Source of the DNA: Glandiceps talaboti
Lineage: Eukaryota > Hemichordata > Enteropneusta > Spengelidae
Direction of reading: 5' to 3'
DNA: 64,000 nt
NCBI RefSeq assembly: GCF_964340395.1
Contig: NC_135563.1
Coordinates: 3,232,922 to 3,296,921 of the forward strand
Position 1 is the first letter of the stretch; each line of letters begins with the position of its first letter. The notes under the pieces are model-generated. The model was not told the origin of the DNA, made no database searches, and saw only the letters and a list, made by a program, of their open reading frames with translations. Shown piece by piece: positions 47,490-60,128 of this stretch. Both the position numbers and the translations under genes were made by a program.

Positions 47490-50480
47490 TCCCAAATAAA
47501 TAGTAGATACAAAATCACATTCAACAACACAGTTACATTTGTGTGAACGCGTGTGTCTGTGTGTTGAAACATGTACAATCTCCTCGTATTTTGAACAAGG
47601 TACTTCTTTAGTATAGTATTCATATAGCTGTGCAATAAAGTCTTATTTTGGGAGTTGGGATAAACTTGAACTTTAATAACACAGAGCAAACTAAGTCATT
47701 ACTGGCAAAATTGTCTTATTAATTTCAGCTGATCTTGATCTCTCAATTCCTACATTTATGACTTATTTATTTCCTGTCTTCTACTTGACCATGATACTAG
47801 TGTATACCATCTAGTGTTAGTATATACCGTTTTATTTGTTATATGTATATAAAAGCGCAAGTCAGACAGGGGTTTGTTTTGATATGTGATAAACACCTGG
47901 CAAATGTATTCAAGTGATATAATCATTTCTTCACATGACGTCTGCTCTTTAATTACTACTCTATTGATACCGTCTATCGATGGAAACTAATAGGCTCCTC
48001 TTCGTATACTAACTTACACTGTAAATGTCCGACTGGATAGTCAACGCATATAATCATGCATGTGTGTAAGTGCCATGAACCTGCCCTCTGTGTTACCAAT
48101 GTGTACATCTTTATTTTCACTACTACATCAGCTTGGTATGATAGCAGTCCCACACACACCGACTATTCAAACCGTCCAAATCATTTTGAAATATTTTAGG
48201 CATGTTCAAGTCTCTCTTGGTATAAATAATTGAACGGATACTTATAGTAAACCTGTATGAGTATTGGTTTGGCTAGTATGGTTAGATATGTACCTGTATG
48301 TGTATTGGTTTGGCTAGTATGGCTAGATATGTACCTGTATGAGTATTGGTTTGGCTAGTATGGTTAGATATGTACCTGTATGAGTATTGGTTTGGCTAGT
48401 ATGGTTAGATATGTTTTACATTATTAAGAAGACAGGTAATTTCAATGTGTTATTTTGCTATAGTTGTCGCCCCATTCAAAACAGTGCGTTTCAATACATT
48501 ATCTTGCACCATAGACGTTGCAACGTCACGATTGTACTGTCACGGTCGATCTCTGGTACACCGTGATCATCAAGAACACAAGTCAAGATGAATCTAGAAT
48601 TTCACACAATACATGCACTTAAAACGTAAACAAAAGACTAGAAAAAGAAGACAAAAAGGTATTAAAGATGTGCGTAGCCAAAGAGTATATTGTAATAACG
48701 TAACTCTGACGTTATTGGATCACATTGTACTTCAGACAACTATGTAAATACAATGTACGTCAATAAGGTCACAACAGTCAGACTCATACCCTGTCTTCTG
48801 AGCGACTTAATTTGCATACATGTGTATGTATAATTAATATGGCTTGTAAACGAACCTCCTCCGAGGTTATGTGTGTCAAAATGTAATGTCGAACACGGTT
48901 TCATATGCGTGTGGCCTGATAGATGATTCATCAAAGTACGAGACAATAACAGTGTTATCAGATTATGTTCACACTTATTATTCTATACTGACAAGCAATA
49001 CGACACGACAGGAACGTATCACTTTTCGGGGTCATGCATTCCTGTCAGGCGGGTTCCCAGTCCAATTCACTGTCGTATTAACGTTCCATTGGCGGTTTTT
49101 TTTATGAATTGTAAGCTCTTCTTCTCTAATACTCAAATCGATCCGTGAAGGGTATTACCGACTATTATGTAATTTTCGTTTTCAGTCAGGTGAACTGCAT
49201 TGATAATTCAAAGAAATCAGGCGATTTAGTTGGTCTCTATATTTGATAGCAAGCTTATGGTGTATGTTCAATGTTTGGAACAGCTGCACAGGTCATGTCA
49301 TATGTTGTCAGTAGCCAATAATACGTAAGTTCAAACAATAATTATTGTGCGATGCGTGGATTACATCTCTTGTGAAACTATTCAAGCGACCTTCTACAGT
49401 AAAATTGTGTAGGGCAAAGTACAAATACACAATACATATTGCCAACGTACTATAGCAACGTGTAGAAATTTGTAAGCTTCATTGTGTTTGGGTGAACATA
49501 GGTACGCTATACTGCATCTAATACACATATTTTAAATTGTGCAAGTATTCGGCCATCTGTGACAATTGAAACGTTACACCTTCCTAGTATGGAAATACAT
49601 ATTAAAGCTCCCAAATCTGTTGTAATATGGAACGTCCACATTGTACTGTAGTTTTATTCAATGAAGGTTTACATGTACACAAGAAGCCTAAGATGGCAGC
49701 ATTTTGGAGAGCCATATAAAGTGACTCTTTTCCATATCACATATGTATGAAAACATACTAACAACTATATATTGAAAAGCACACAAAATAAAAAACCAAA
49801 TGGCACGATTGTCCCAGGTAAAGTGTCAGTTTCAAGTTAAATAACATTCATACTCGATTTGTTAGATATTAAGTTTTGTTTCGGCATGATATTTTACATG
49901 TTGCTGTGTTACCAACTTGCTAAAAAAAAAAAAAATTTGACAGGTACAAAAATTGCAATTGGCTATTTGAGTATTTGATTGAAGTTTTCCAAATCCTCGA
50001 CTAGCTTTTTTACATCTTGGCAGGTAAACCCCTTTAGTTATTAAATAAACAAAAAACTATGACGTCATCAATGAACAATGCAAAATTAGAAATAGAACAA
50101 GAATTAAACAAAACAAAACAAAACATTACAAAAGCATTGCTAAGGACGATATGGCGTTATTGTGACCATTATTTGCCACAAACCAACAGACGGATTTCTT
50201 TAACATAGTCAGACTAGACTGTATTACTTTCAAACGTTCATATCTTTCCCGGTGGTTGTCTATCCCGGGGTCAGTATTATCATGGCGGTACAATCCTTTA
50301 CCTCCATGGTATTATGTACATGGCAACCCCTTCCCCTTTCCCGTGGCAATAGACATGAAGGAAAAAATCGTTTGGAATATAATCCGTGGTAATCGCAGTC
50401 AAAAGTTCACAACACCTGCGGTAGTATGTGTAAATGTTTTCATGACACGAGGGGCATTTTGTCGCCCTCTGTCCTCATTC
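47490..50480. other. Intergenic, unannotated apart from a small repeat
   Basis: A 41-bp unit (GTATGAGTATTGGTTTGGCT then AGTATGGTTAGATATGTACCT) occurs about four times at 48250–48412. I see no gene in the remaining 3 kb on either strand. The 3' UTR of the kinase gene presumably occupies its right end. Confidence 0.6.
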
Positions 50481-50489
50481 ATGACCAGT

Positions 50490-51524
50490 TTATCGTTTGC
50501 TGCTTCTACCTGGGTTGCCAGAATGTCTGCGTGTTGTGGTGGCAGGGATGGGCGTTGCTGCTGCTACGTGTACGTGACTAAGACCTTTGTGTGTCGCTGA
50601 ATGGTGTGGTGTTTTCTGCCGTAGTACTGTCCAATCGAAAGAGTAGTCGTACTGGAAGTTCTGTGTGCGGAAGAGGATACGGAACAATTGACGTAGGTAC
50701 ATGTAATCCGGCGTCTCCTCAAATCTCAACCCACGGCAGTAATTCAAATAAATGGAGAACTCCTGAGGATGTCCTTTGCAAAGAACTTCAACGGGTGTAG
50801 ACATTTTCTTCTCCTTAATTTTCTCATACTTCTGTTTCTTGGTGGCTGCTTTCAATCCCTGCCATGGCAAACTAGTCCTGTTAAAATACATTAGTACGTA
50901 CCCCATCGATTCGAGGTCATCTCGGCGGCTCTGCTCAATTCCCAAGTGTGCATTGATACTGGCATACCTGGCTGTGCCTGTCAAATTTTTGTCATCGCGG
51001 TATGGAATGTGCTGTTTCGAACGACTGTCGCGATATTTTTTGGACAAACCAAAGTCTATCAAATACAGTTGATTACAATGCCTACCGATACCCATTAAAA
51101 AATTGTCCGGTTTGATGTCCCTATGTATCAAATTTCTGTTGTGGACGTACTCGATTCGGTTGATCATTTGATCAGCCAACATCAGTACTGTTTTTAGAGT
51201 TAATCTCCGCGAACAATAATTGAATAGGTCTTCTAAGCTTGGCCCAAGTAAATCCATCACGAGAACGTTGTGATCCTTCTCTTGACTGTACCATCGAATG
51301 TGTGGAACTCCGACACCGCCTTGGAGGATTTTATAGATTTTGCTCTCGTACAACAGCTGAGGATGTCTCGCTTTACGTGGTTCGAGCTTCACAGCAACCT
51401 CTTCGCCATTGTGGATATTCACCCCTAAATAGATATCTCCAAACGATCCCGAGCCGATTTTACGGATCAGTTTGTACTTTCCACCGATTACGAATTCGTC
51501 CTTGGCTGTTATTGTGCCTGACAT
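50490..51524 (-). CDS. CSNK1A1-like: Casein kinase 1 alpha-like Ser/Thr kinase, single exon
   Basis: Complete frame of 344 residues. CK1 alpha phosphorylates beta-catenin, Gli/Ci and many other substrates in the cytosol and nucleus; that is family knowledge. Seen in the sequence: glycine loop GSGSFG (24–29), ATP-anchoring lysine in VAVK (K46), catalytic loop HRDIKPDN (D136), DFG as IDFGLSKKY (D154), and CK1's SIN motif in place of APE ([20 protein letters not shown]). Identity to vertebrate CK1 alpha is high through about residue 300, without gaps. The C-terminal tail ([20 protein letters not shown] then [13 protein letters not shown]) is its own. Known animal CK1 alpha genes are split by introns, so a single-exon gene suggests a retrocopy. 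No poly-A tract was seen downstream. It is divergent from the TMEM45 gene. Confidence 0.95.
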   Translation of the reverse strand: MSGTITAKDEFVIGGKYKLIRKIGSGSFGDIYLGVNIHNGEEVAVKLEPRKARHPQLLYESKIYKILQGGVGVPHIRWYSQEKDHNVLVMDLLGPSLEDLFNYCSRRLTLKTVLMLADQMINRIEYVHNRNLIHRDIKPDNFLMGIGRHCNQLYLIDFGLSKKYRDSRSKQHIPYRDDKNLTGTARYASINAHLGIEQSRRDDLESMGYVLMYFNRTSLPWQGLKAATKKQKYEKIKEKKMSTPVEVLCKGHPQEFSIYLNYCRGLRFEETPDYMYLRQLFRILFRTQNFQYDYSFDWTVLRQKTPHHSATHKGLSHVHVAAATPIPATTTRRHSGNPGRSSKR

Positions 51525-51915
51525 GGTGAAATGGAAGACTCGGTAATGGAAATAACGGAAAGAACGGCGAAAATCTAGTCTATGAAATTAGATTGTGAAC
51601 CAGGAAGAACAATGTGAAACCTTACAAAACTAGCCCTTCTGCGCATTGGTTGTGCGCGGATAACCCACACGTTGTATTTGCATATATGAATATGTATATT
51701 TATTAGGCACCAGCTCGTTCGAGCACTGCTAGCATGCTGTACAGTAGTACTATACTACAGGCACGACAGGGGGAATCTGTCAGAGGCAGTGAACCGTGAC
51801 ACAGGGCTTGGATCAAACAGTGCACATCGAATTAACCAGTGCCACCAATGCTCTTTTAAATCCTCATTTCTACCTCCGTTTATCGACTTCATAAGTTAAC
51901 CGTGTAATACTAAAG
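51525..51915. promoter_or_regulatory. Shared divergent promoter region
   Basis: 391 bp separate the start codons of the two head-to-head single-exon genes, so both promoters and 5' UTRs must fit here unless distant non-coding exons exist. I see no strong TATA box for either gene. Confidence 0.5.
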
Positions 51916-52791
51916 ATGGGTACTTTCGAAGGACATGCCCTACCAGGCAGTTTTTTCTTTGTATTTGGGATTTGGTGGTTTATCAAGTTTTCATATCGAT
52001 TCATAAGAGATGCCAATAACAGGGGGAAAAACCTGGAAAAGACAAGTCACGGTAAATGGGCGAGGAGGATTGCAAGGCTTAATCTCTCACCCGAACTGAT
52101 AGAAGGCATAATAATATGTTTGATGACATTTACTGGCTTTATTGCTGAACAGTCATGGCCGTATAAGAAGTGGAAGATGTTTGAATACAATACCAACTTG
52201 AACCCACCAGGTAGCGGATTCGTCCATGGAGCCGAATGGCAACACTGCACCATGTATGTGTTTTTCGGCATTTATGGAGCCGTTCTTGTCATGGCACGTA
52301 CATGTGTAACAGGTCTGAAGGAATATGAAACATTTTTCCTTGCACTAGGTTTTTTTGTCGAGGGACTATTGTTTTATTTTCACGTGCATGGGCGAACCTT
52401 CCTCGATATTACTGTTCACTATATGCTGGTTATAGCTGTCGCCATGACCACATTGGTCACACTGGCAGAAGTTTGGCAGAAAAAGGACAAATTGTTACCC
52501 TTTCTTCGTAGCGGTTTGTCGATGGTACAGGGAACGTGGTTCTGGCATGTTGGGTTTATGCTTTACCCACCAAATAATGCCCAATGGGACGAAGATAGCC
52601 ATGCAAATGTGATGTTTGCCACGATGGCGTTCTGTTGGCACGTAGCTGCCAATATTTTCGTTATGGCCGGTATCTATGGAATCGTTTCAATATGCATGCG
52701 AACGAAGAGGGTGTATTCTGTCGAACAAGAGCTCGAAGTTGGTCTCATGAGCAGAGCAAGTGATGGCGATGTATCAAGTGATAATGAGTGA
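51916..52791 (+). CDS. TMEM45-like: TMEM45 family multipass membrane protein, single exon
   Basis: Complete frame of 291 residues; human TMEM45B is 275. The start is in a good context (AAAGATGG) and its MGTFEGHALPGSFFF matches the MANFKGHALPGSFF start of the human protein. Family-specific stretches follow: GFIAEQSWP, WQHCTMYVFFGIYG, FVEGLLFYFHVHGR, MVQGTWFWHVGFMLYPP, and HANVMFATMAFCWHVAA. About seven hydrophobic segments can be counted, consistent with DUF716/TMEM45 topology. The C-terminus is polar and acidic (SRASDGDVSSDNE). Molecular function in this family is poorly known. No intron is visible. Confidence 0.95.
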   Translation: MGTFEGHALPGSFFFVFGIWWFIKFSYRFIRDANNRGKNLEKTSHGKWARRIARLNLSPELIEGIIICLMTFTGFIAEQSWPYKKWKMFEYNTNLNPPGSGFVHGAEWQHCTMYVFFGIYGAVLVMARTCVTGLKEYETFFLALGFFVEGLLFYFHVHGRTFLDITVHYMLVIAVAMTTLVTLAEVWQKKDKLLPFLRSGLSMVQGTWFWHVGFMLYPPNNAQWDEDSHANVMFATMAFCWHVAANIFVMAGIYGIVSICMRTKRVYSVEQELEVGLMSRASDGDVSSDNE

Positions 52792-52799
52792 GCGGTGTT

Positions 52800-54800
52800 G
52801 GCCCGACTTTTCGTCTTCGTGATCTAACGTTTCATCGAGCTTCAGCCAGCATGCCTACGTGGTTACTTATTATCAGCGATAACCTGGTACGGTGATCTCA
52901 TCAATTCAAGTGCACTTTGTACCTTTGTAACGACTTCAGTACACACCCGTGACAGTTAATATGTAATATATTGAGAACATTGTTTTTATTTTTGGGAGAA
53001 TAGTCACCACTGCAGCTGATACACTTCGATTTATCATACGATTACATGCACGTCAACCTCGATCGAAATTGAAGCATCAATTCACAACTCCGTCGTCGAC
53101 TTTTCTAGTCATTGATAAAGAATTTGTTATATAAACTTTTCCCCCTGATTTTTAAAACTATCTAGAATCACTTCTGAACGTCTCTCCACCAAGAGAACGG
53201 TATATTGAACAACATATACACCATTATACATATTGCACGTAACGTGGCTATTACATATAAATCAATTCACAAGACTCGCCAAAATGAAAGAAAACTAATA
53301 TTCAAACGTATACATTTGTGTCACCGCAGATAGCGAACTGTGACGTAACAGCATGTTGTTAGAGTGGCATACCCTCCACATCAGTATAAACGGTTTAAAA
53401 TTCTGTTTTGATTTTGAATTCATGTCTATATATTTTATATCACTCTCCTCCCCCTCCCCCCCCCGGACACAATCATTTCCACACCTCGAAGTCGAAGTAG
53501 TAAGCTTATAGCTATGACCCTGATTATTTCTAAAGTGCATGATCAATGCCCAGGATCAAAGCCCGTTTTCCAGTTTGCGTGTTCGTGACGTATATAGGAA
53601 TTGACATGTTATAATATCTATTCAATCTTCCAGTCTAATTAATATATCTTTTCTACGTACACTCAATGTGTTATTAAGAATATATCAAACATATTGTATT
53701 AACTGCTGTTGAGCACAATACCCATAATTAGATTAGTTCCAGATTCACGTGTAGGCCGCCATATGTGCGATGAACATTTCACATGTACAATAAGCCTTAC
53801 TATGGCAGCCGTTATATAATTTAAATTGATATTTGCGATATCATAACATCAGATGACCCACATTTGTTATCTTTATGGAATATACATTGTATATATAAAT
53901 TATACATATTTGGAAATTTAAAATAATTATGAAATTATTATTGTAAACTTAAATCATACTATTTACAATTTTGTATTAAAATCGCCGACTAGATTCTATG
54001 GAATTGAAACTATTGATGATTTTGTTACATAATAATATGGAAATGAATAGGAATGTGTGTCTTTTTTGTATATTCATATATTGTGTATAGTTTAATGTTA
54101 CTTAAAAGGTCAAAGGTCAAAGCAGTAAATGAGTACCAAACATGATTTCAATCTTCGACTTGTTTCGCTTACTTGGAAGTTTAAACAACTTGAATACAAG
54201 TTGTAAATCAACACATTTTATTTGAATGACATAAATGTGACTTCTAGGAGTGTGTTTTATCTCAACAGACTTGAATTAAACTGGTGAATGGGGTATTTAC
54301 GTACCCTTTATTTGTACATGACAGGAATAGTCTCTAAGACTTATAAACGTTATTTTTGGGTAAAGATGAAAGGTCAGTGCAGATGATAAAATAAACCAAA
54401 CGTCAGAGTATCAGTATGGTAACGGGATAGGTGTGTCGATGGTTTCTTTGTAGCTGGAGAATCAGATCGCTAAGATCTCTCAAGTCTTGAAAGCAGACTG
54501 TAGTATTTATTTTATCCTGTGGAATTATTTTTCTTGAACTGCAGAATTATTTAATTTCTTGAAAGTTACAGTATTATTGTGATGCAACTGTTATACTAGT
54601 ACTTTGATATGGTGAACATACGGACAAACGTAGGGCGATATTTTCTGTTCTAGCTGTATTAGCTGAACATTTGCAAGCCTTGGATTGAAATTATGAAACT
54701 GCTAATACAATCATGTTAAATCTGTGAAGGGTAATATTATCAATAAATTGTTATATTTTCAAAAAAAAACCTTTCAAGTTGTATTTCGACTACATGCATT
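52800..54800. other. Intergenic, 3' of the TMEM45-like gene
   Basis: A/T-rich sequence with a short C run at 53454–53463. The first part is presumably 3' UTR. No further gene or element seen. Confidence 0.55.
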
Positions 54801-54989
54801 TATTCCGACGCATTCACAAATAATGGGACGGGCGGGTCGGAGGAATCATGACAAAATTAGATTTTTTTTTAAAGTCCCCCCCCCCTTATAACCCAAAAAA
54901 TTCAGACCCCCCCCCCTCCACATGGTCAGAAATTTTCAAGCCCCCCCCCCACCCACACACATTTATTTTTATAACATATATCTAGCCAC

Positions 54990-55084
54990 ACACATATACA
55001 TGTGTACACACACACACATACATACATACATACATACATACATACATACATACATACATACATACATACACATACATATGTATG

Positions 55085-55128
<44 letters not shown>
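54990..55128. repeat. CATA/CA microsatellites
   Basis: Compound (CA)n–(CATA)n–(CA)n tract inside the left part of the transposon-like element. Confidence 0.97.
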
Positions 55129-55130
<2 letters not shown>

Positions 55131-55175
55131 TGCAATTGCAACAATTCTTTTGTAATTGACTGTCTCTTTATACAA

Positions 55176-57524
55176 CTATTCATCAATTCTTCTGGTCTTC
55201 CATGTCGTTGCTCTCCGGCCTGATCTTGTATACATATAAATTTCACTCTCACTGACTTCAGGTGACCCAAACTCCCTTTCCACTATATCTGAGTCAGAAG
55301 AATCATTGTCACTGTCAGAATAACTGTCAGTATCAGAGCAGGGGCATGAGGCAACAATTCTGGTGAAACACAAAAATGATAATGATATCGAGGTAATAAA
55401 GGCCCAAATTAGCTATGAGTCACATTTACATACTTACTTCTTTATTTGTAGTTTATTTTAATAAACTCATTATACACGTCTACACATATTTGTTATTTTG
55501 GGTATGTATTTGTACACTTTCCGGTCTTTTAAAAAATGAAACATTTTTAATAATCGCAGGAAAAGTTTATATAAATATGGAAGACTCCAAAAAAGAATAA
55601 AGGAAAAGAAACTATATGGATAGATTTTGTCTGTAATGATTTACTGGAACATGATCATGGTGCATGCAAAATCGACGCTTAGTTCGCTCGCGACAGCTGA
55701 CGCTTCGATGCGTGACGCGCTGCTTGCATGCCGTGCTCGAGCTCGAGCTCAAACGCATTCCTTGCTTAAACTTGTAATACAGAGGGGTAGGACATGGCAT
55801 CGAATAAACCAATCAGGACGCTTCAATTCGAACATGTGACCCGTGAACTTGTGGTGAGGTATATATTTCGCATGTTTCAGTACATTGTGGCGTTTGCGGG
55901 ACAGTAAAACAGATTGCCGAAACAGCATATTATATGAACTGAAGCTCCGAAACGGCGCGTCTTTTGCGAGGGATATAAACAAAAACACAATTGATAATAT
56001 CTTGGTTTAATCAATATTTGATGCCGTTGAGTTACGGTTAGTCCTGCTTCCATGACGGTGCTCAATTCAGTCAATTTAGGTAAATCCTTACTTGAAACAT
56101 TAAACAGCTTTTTAAGCTGGGCTCTTGGCTGGAAGTCACCTGGTTCTCTTTCACTGCCATCTTCCTTGACAACTGGTGTTGAAAAAACACCCATATAATG
56201 CACAGGTCTTGTAGGATCAGGCATTGGACGTGGAATCCTTGACATTACAGGTCCAGACCATCCATCTGCACAGTAGTTACACCGTGACACATCTCCACTG
56301 ATAGATGCCTTTTCACATGAGCAAAGTGTGATGTAAAAAACTGCAGAGTTTTGGTGATGTAGTAAAACCCTGAAGTGGCTTGTTTTGTTGCATTTGAGGT
56401 GGCTTTAAAATAAGATTTAACAGCCATTTTGTTACAGAAGAATGCTTCTTCTGGATCCAGTGTTACCTTTCCTTCTATATATTCTTCTAATACAGGGGCT
56501 CCATTGATGCGGTCAACAACCTGTGCTGCAGTTTTCCATGCATTTTTTTCGGTACGCTTGATTTCATTATGTGTGTGTGCTGTTCTATGTTCAATGACTG
56601 GATTTCTTCATCTGATAGACCATAGAAGATAGGATAGTGTTCCCATTCCAATGTCCCTCCATCAACCATGGTATCACCAATGGCACTATTTGTCCTCTCT
56701 GCTTCATTCTGTCCTGAGTCTCCTCGAGAGCGATGTATCCTGACATAATAATCAAGACAAAACAACTTGCAAAGTTCTGCACACCAGAACTGCACCTCAT
56801 GATTGTTTACACCCACACCCACACCTGGACCAGCATCTGTGAAATCAGCCCATCTTGGTTTAATTTTTGGTAGATTCATGTATCCTATTTCACAAATGCT
56901 AGCACATCTTTGGAAAGCCGTGTCAATGTCTTGGTGTTTGCTGTGCATAGAACTGATAATGCTGATGCAGTTATCTGTTTCTATTTTCAGTTTCTCAATA
57001 CTGGGAAACAGTTTACCAAGTCCTTCTTGCTCTTCTTCTGGTATTGTTTCTGTCTTTAGTCATTCAAGTGCCATTGTTAATGAATTTTTAAGATGCTGAA
57101 GTCGATGTGACTCATATTTTGCATACGGACATTCTGGATCTCCAGGAACTACCATTGTGTAGCCATCTAGCATTGTCATATCATTGAATATGTGACAGAA
57201 GTCTCTGATTTTCCTCAGATAACATAGAGTGTCTCTTGTATACCTTGTTCCTGTATCAGCTACAGTAAACTCATCAGTGTGTTCATGAATCATGTGAACA
57301 GTTTCATTGGCCCAGGTAGTCCCTGATGAATCAACAACAAACTTTGGTCTTACATACACAAGGTGTCTATCACCACTGGAGATAAGTTTTTCACTGACAT
57401 CTACATCCACACCTTCTTTGTGTAGGACACGGTGAGTGCTTGGTGTAATATACATACTGTTTTCTGGAAAGTCATACTTTGGTAATTTTTTTGATTTTTT
57501 TGGATAGGAGAAAGTTTCACTCAA
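55176..57524 (-). pseudogene. Degraded transposase-like coding region
   Basis: Frames in order: MSETFSYPKKSKKLPKYDFP and a long first part (57524–57060); continuing in the same frame with CASICEIGYMNLPKIKPRWA, NNHEVQFWCAELCKLFCLDY and YVRIHRSRGDSGQNEAERTN; then a Cys-rich part (RCNYCADGWSGPVMSRIPRP); and a basic end YTRSGRRATTWKTR preceded by a Ser/Asp tract. The segment with D, G-G-P-like GPGVGVGVNN, HR and QNEAERTNSAIGD resembles the catalytic core of RNase-H-fold transposases in unnamed proteins of sponges, cnidarians and molluscs. The frame is interrupted at least twice. I infer an inactive DNA-transposon gene. Confidence 0.55.
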
Positions 57525-57979
57525 TAGTACTACACAATGAGCTCTGCATCTCTAGACATTTTAGATGAGTCTAATTTGCAAAGACTATTAGTCCGTGTGG
57601 TTATTAGCCCTATGATGGGTCTCAACAACAATCTTATTTGTAACTATTTGTATTAGTATCAAACCTGTTGATCCACCACCACCAACCAAATATCAGTGAC
57701 AGCCTGACAGGCTATTTATACTCATTTCACATTTATCAAAATGTGCCTTCAGATGCAGAGCTTGATGTCCTTTGCTCAAAACTTTCAATAATCAGTCAGG
57801 TACAAATGGATAACAAATAATTAAGGGATGGTGCAAATTTAACTTTTAAACAATTACACTATTTAATTTGTTCAAAATTTATTGATATTTATACATTTTT
57901 TATTTATCAGTTTACATTCATTTTACAAATATAAATTGTAAGAAATGTCACAAGTACTTTCTGCCTGAAATCATAAAAG

Positions 57980-57980
<1 letters not shown>

Positions 57981-58052
<72 letters not shown>
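57981..58052. repeat. (AT)n microsatellite
   Basis: About 36 AT units directly next to the (TAA)n tail of the SINE-like repeat at 58053–58210. Confidence 0.97.
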
Positions 58053-58056
<4 letters not shown>

Positions 58057-58210
58057 ATAATAATCTTTATTTGTCCAAATAAATTCGGAAATTTGTTGAA
58101 TGGTCGCCGCAGAGCAGCGCCCTAGTGCCCTAGTGTTGAAGAAGCAGGAGGAAACCGGAGTGCCCGGGGAAAACCTGCGTTGTTCGGCAGGGTCAAACTG
58201 AGCATCACCC
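58053..58210 (-). mobile_element. SINE or LINE-tail repeat ending in (TTA)n
   Basis: On the minus strand this reads from GCCGAACAACGCAGGTTTTC through CCGGGCACTCCGGTTTCCTC to AAATAAAGATTATTATTATT. The CCGGGCACTCCGGTTTCCTCC phrase recurs in dispersed repeats of many marine invertebrates and fish, from memory. The trinucleotide tail marks the 3' end. The family is not assigned. Confidence 0.6.
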
Positions 58211-58256
<46 letters not shown>

Positions 58257-58759
58257 TTTGGAAGAGTTTTATTTATCTTTGTTATTTATTTATTTATTTA
58301 TCTATTTATTTATGTAGTTCAAGATAGTTCAAAACGTTTATTTAAAAGATTAAAATTCACTTCAGGACAGTTCAACATGCCACCAGCTGATGTCGAGTAT
58401 GATAAATAGTGCAATGCTTTGAAATTGTCCATAGACTATGTCATACTCATTTTGCAATGATTTTGGGCTATCTATATTGTGCAGTCTCTTCCTGTGCTCA
58501 TTTTACAGTTGGTTTAATAGTTGTGATCAACAATTGGCGAGATAAGCAACTCAACACACACTTAAGTTATTAAAAAGACATTGGGTATCTCAAAATGTAT
58601 TTTCATCATTATTATATGTGAAAAATATTTTTAGGTCCCCCCCTAAAAAAAAAACTACCAAAGATTTTCAAGTTCCCCCCACCCCCTCCACCATCCTCCA
58701 AATTTTCAAGCCCCCCCCCCCATTCCTCCGAACCCCCCTCCCATTATTTGTGAATGCAG

Positions 58760-60064
58760 CCTTACTCCATACATAGATAGAAGATGATAACCTTGAAAGC
58801 CAAAATTGGCATGCTATAAGCTTTTCACCAAAGCAAGATACCTACAATCTTACACAACCAGTTTATCTTTAGAGTAATACCTACATTTTAACAACGATTT
58901 CTTAGGAAGAGCACTTTGCGAACTGCGAATTTCTGACTACACAATCTCTACCTTATCGAAAGAGGGCGCAATTCAAGTCACTCGAACCGAAGTTTTCAAC
59001 TTTAATAGCCACGTCCCTGGCCGTAGCCTTGTATAGAGACTTGTATTGGTTATCAGGACCACACTGTCAAACCAGGTAGCAAATTGTAAGTCTCTCGACT
59101 AACTTTGTAGCGTCACTTCTTGGAGACGTAATTCCATTGTTTATAAATTTGTGCAATTCTTAATAATATAGAATATCAAATCATTGTCATCCATCTCGGT
59201 GACACCTAGAAAGTGTGCAATTCTGAAACTCTGATATCTGTCGCGTATATTCGTGTGTGTGTGTGTGGGGCGGGGGTTATAAGTCATTGAATAAACTGTA
59301 CTTGAAATGACTTCTGAAATATCATTAGACTATGAATATCCTACAGTGTATTTCAATTAACTATGTATCACAATGGTGTTGAACTTGAATGCTTACTGTG
59401 ACGTATTAAAGAGAAATTTTGCATCAAAATATGAAAACACCAATGAAAACTGGATGTCTCAACATTTACGTAGCGCAGATTACACATCGAGGTGTCATCC
59501 CACCGTAAAAACTAGTATTGATTATCCCAAAACGTCACAAATGACATTCGAAAAAGTAGCTTTGTCCGTTTGAGGGCAGTAGACGAGTACGATCGAGTTG
59601 GTGAATCGCGGCTCTTGCCACATTTGCAAGTTTTAGATTGCAGAGGCAAGTTGACCTTTTGTTCGTTTGTGATATCAAATCAATTTTGAGAATTGGAAAA
59701 TTACGCTATGATCAGAAGAAATCATGACACCATGAAATGTCCTTGACCTTGCTCTAACCTGAACATTGCTGAGGGTCATGGCTGCCAAAACCGAAAGAGA
59801 GCTTTATGAAGAGCTAGAACGAGTGAATATTAATCTGGTTGGATGCAGATAGGAGAGAGACAACACAAAAAATTAAGTTCAAAATCATAGGAGATATTTT
59901 GACGAACAATGGCTGAAAATATCTACTAAACTACCTGATCTTCGAGGAAGAGTTGGCAAGCATATTTCCCAAGTCTACCCACTTAGGGAAAACTTCTAAA
60001 TACAAATCTAACACTCATCACATATGTACCAAAATACCAAAACACTCTCCGCGATTTACTCCGT

Positions 60065-60128
<64 letters not shown>

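Larger units (their letters stand above)
54810..58757 (-). mobile_element. DNA-transposon-like element with 37-bp inverted ends
   Basis: The left end (54810–54846) starts GCATTCACAAATAATGGGA and closes GTCGGAGGAAT. The right end (58722–58757) is its inverted repeat, identical over the first 19 bases and with a few changes in the G-run. Minus-strand coding sequence lies inside (about 57524 down to 55180). C/G-rich subterminal stretches follow both ends, with AAATTTTCAAGCCCCCC present near each in direct orientation. I find no clear target duplication. The superfamily is not recognised. Other repeats inside (AT tract, SINE-like tail) look like later additions. Confidence 0.7.

Noticed and set aside
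50256-51529. Plus-strand open frames opposite the kinase
   Set aside because: Shadows of the CK1 alpha-like coding region.
57907-58212. 101-codon minus-strand open frame with an (IY)n tract
   Set aside because: Translation of a SINE-like repeat and an AT microsatellite.
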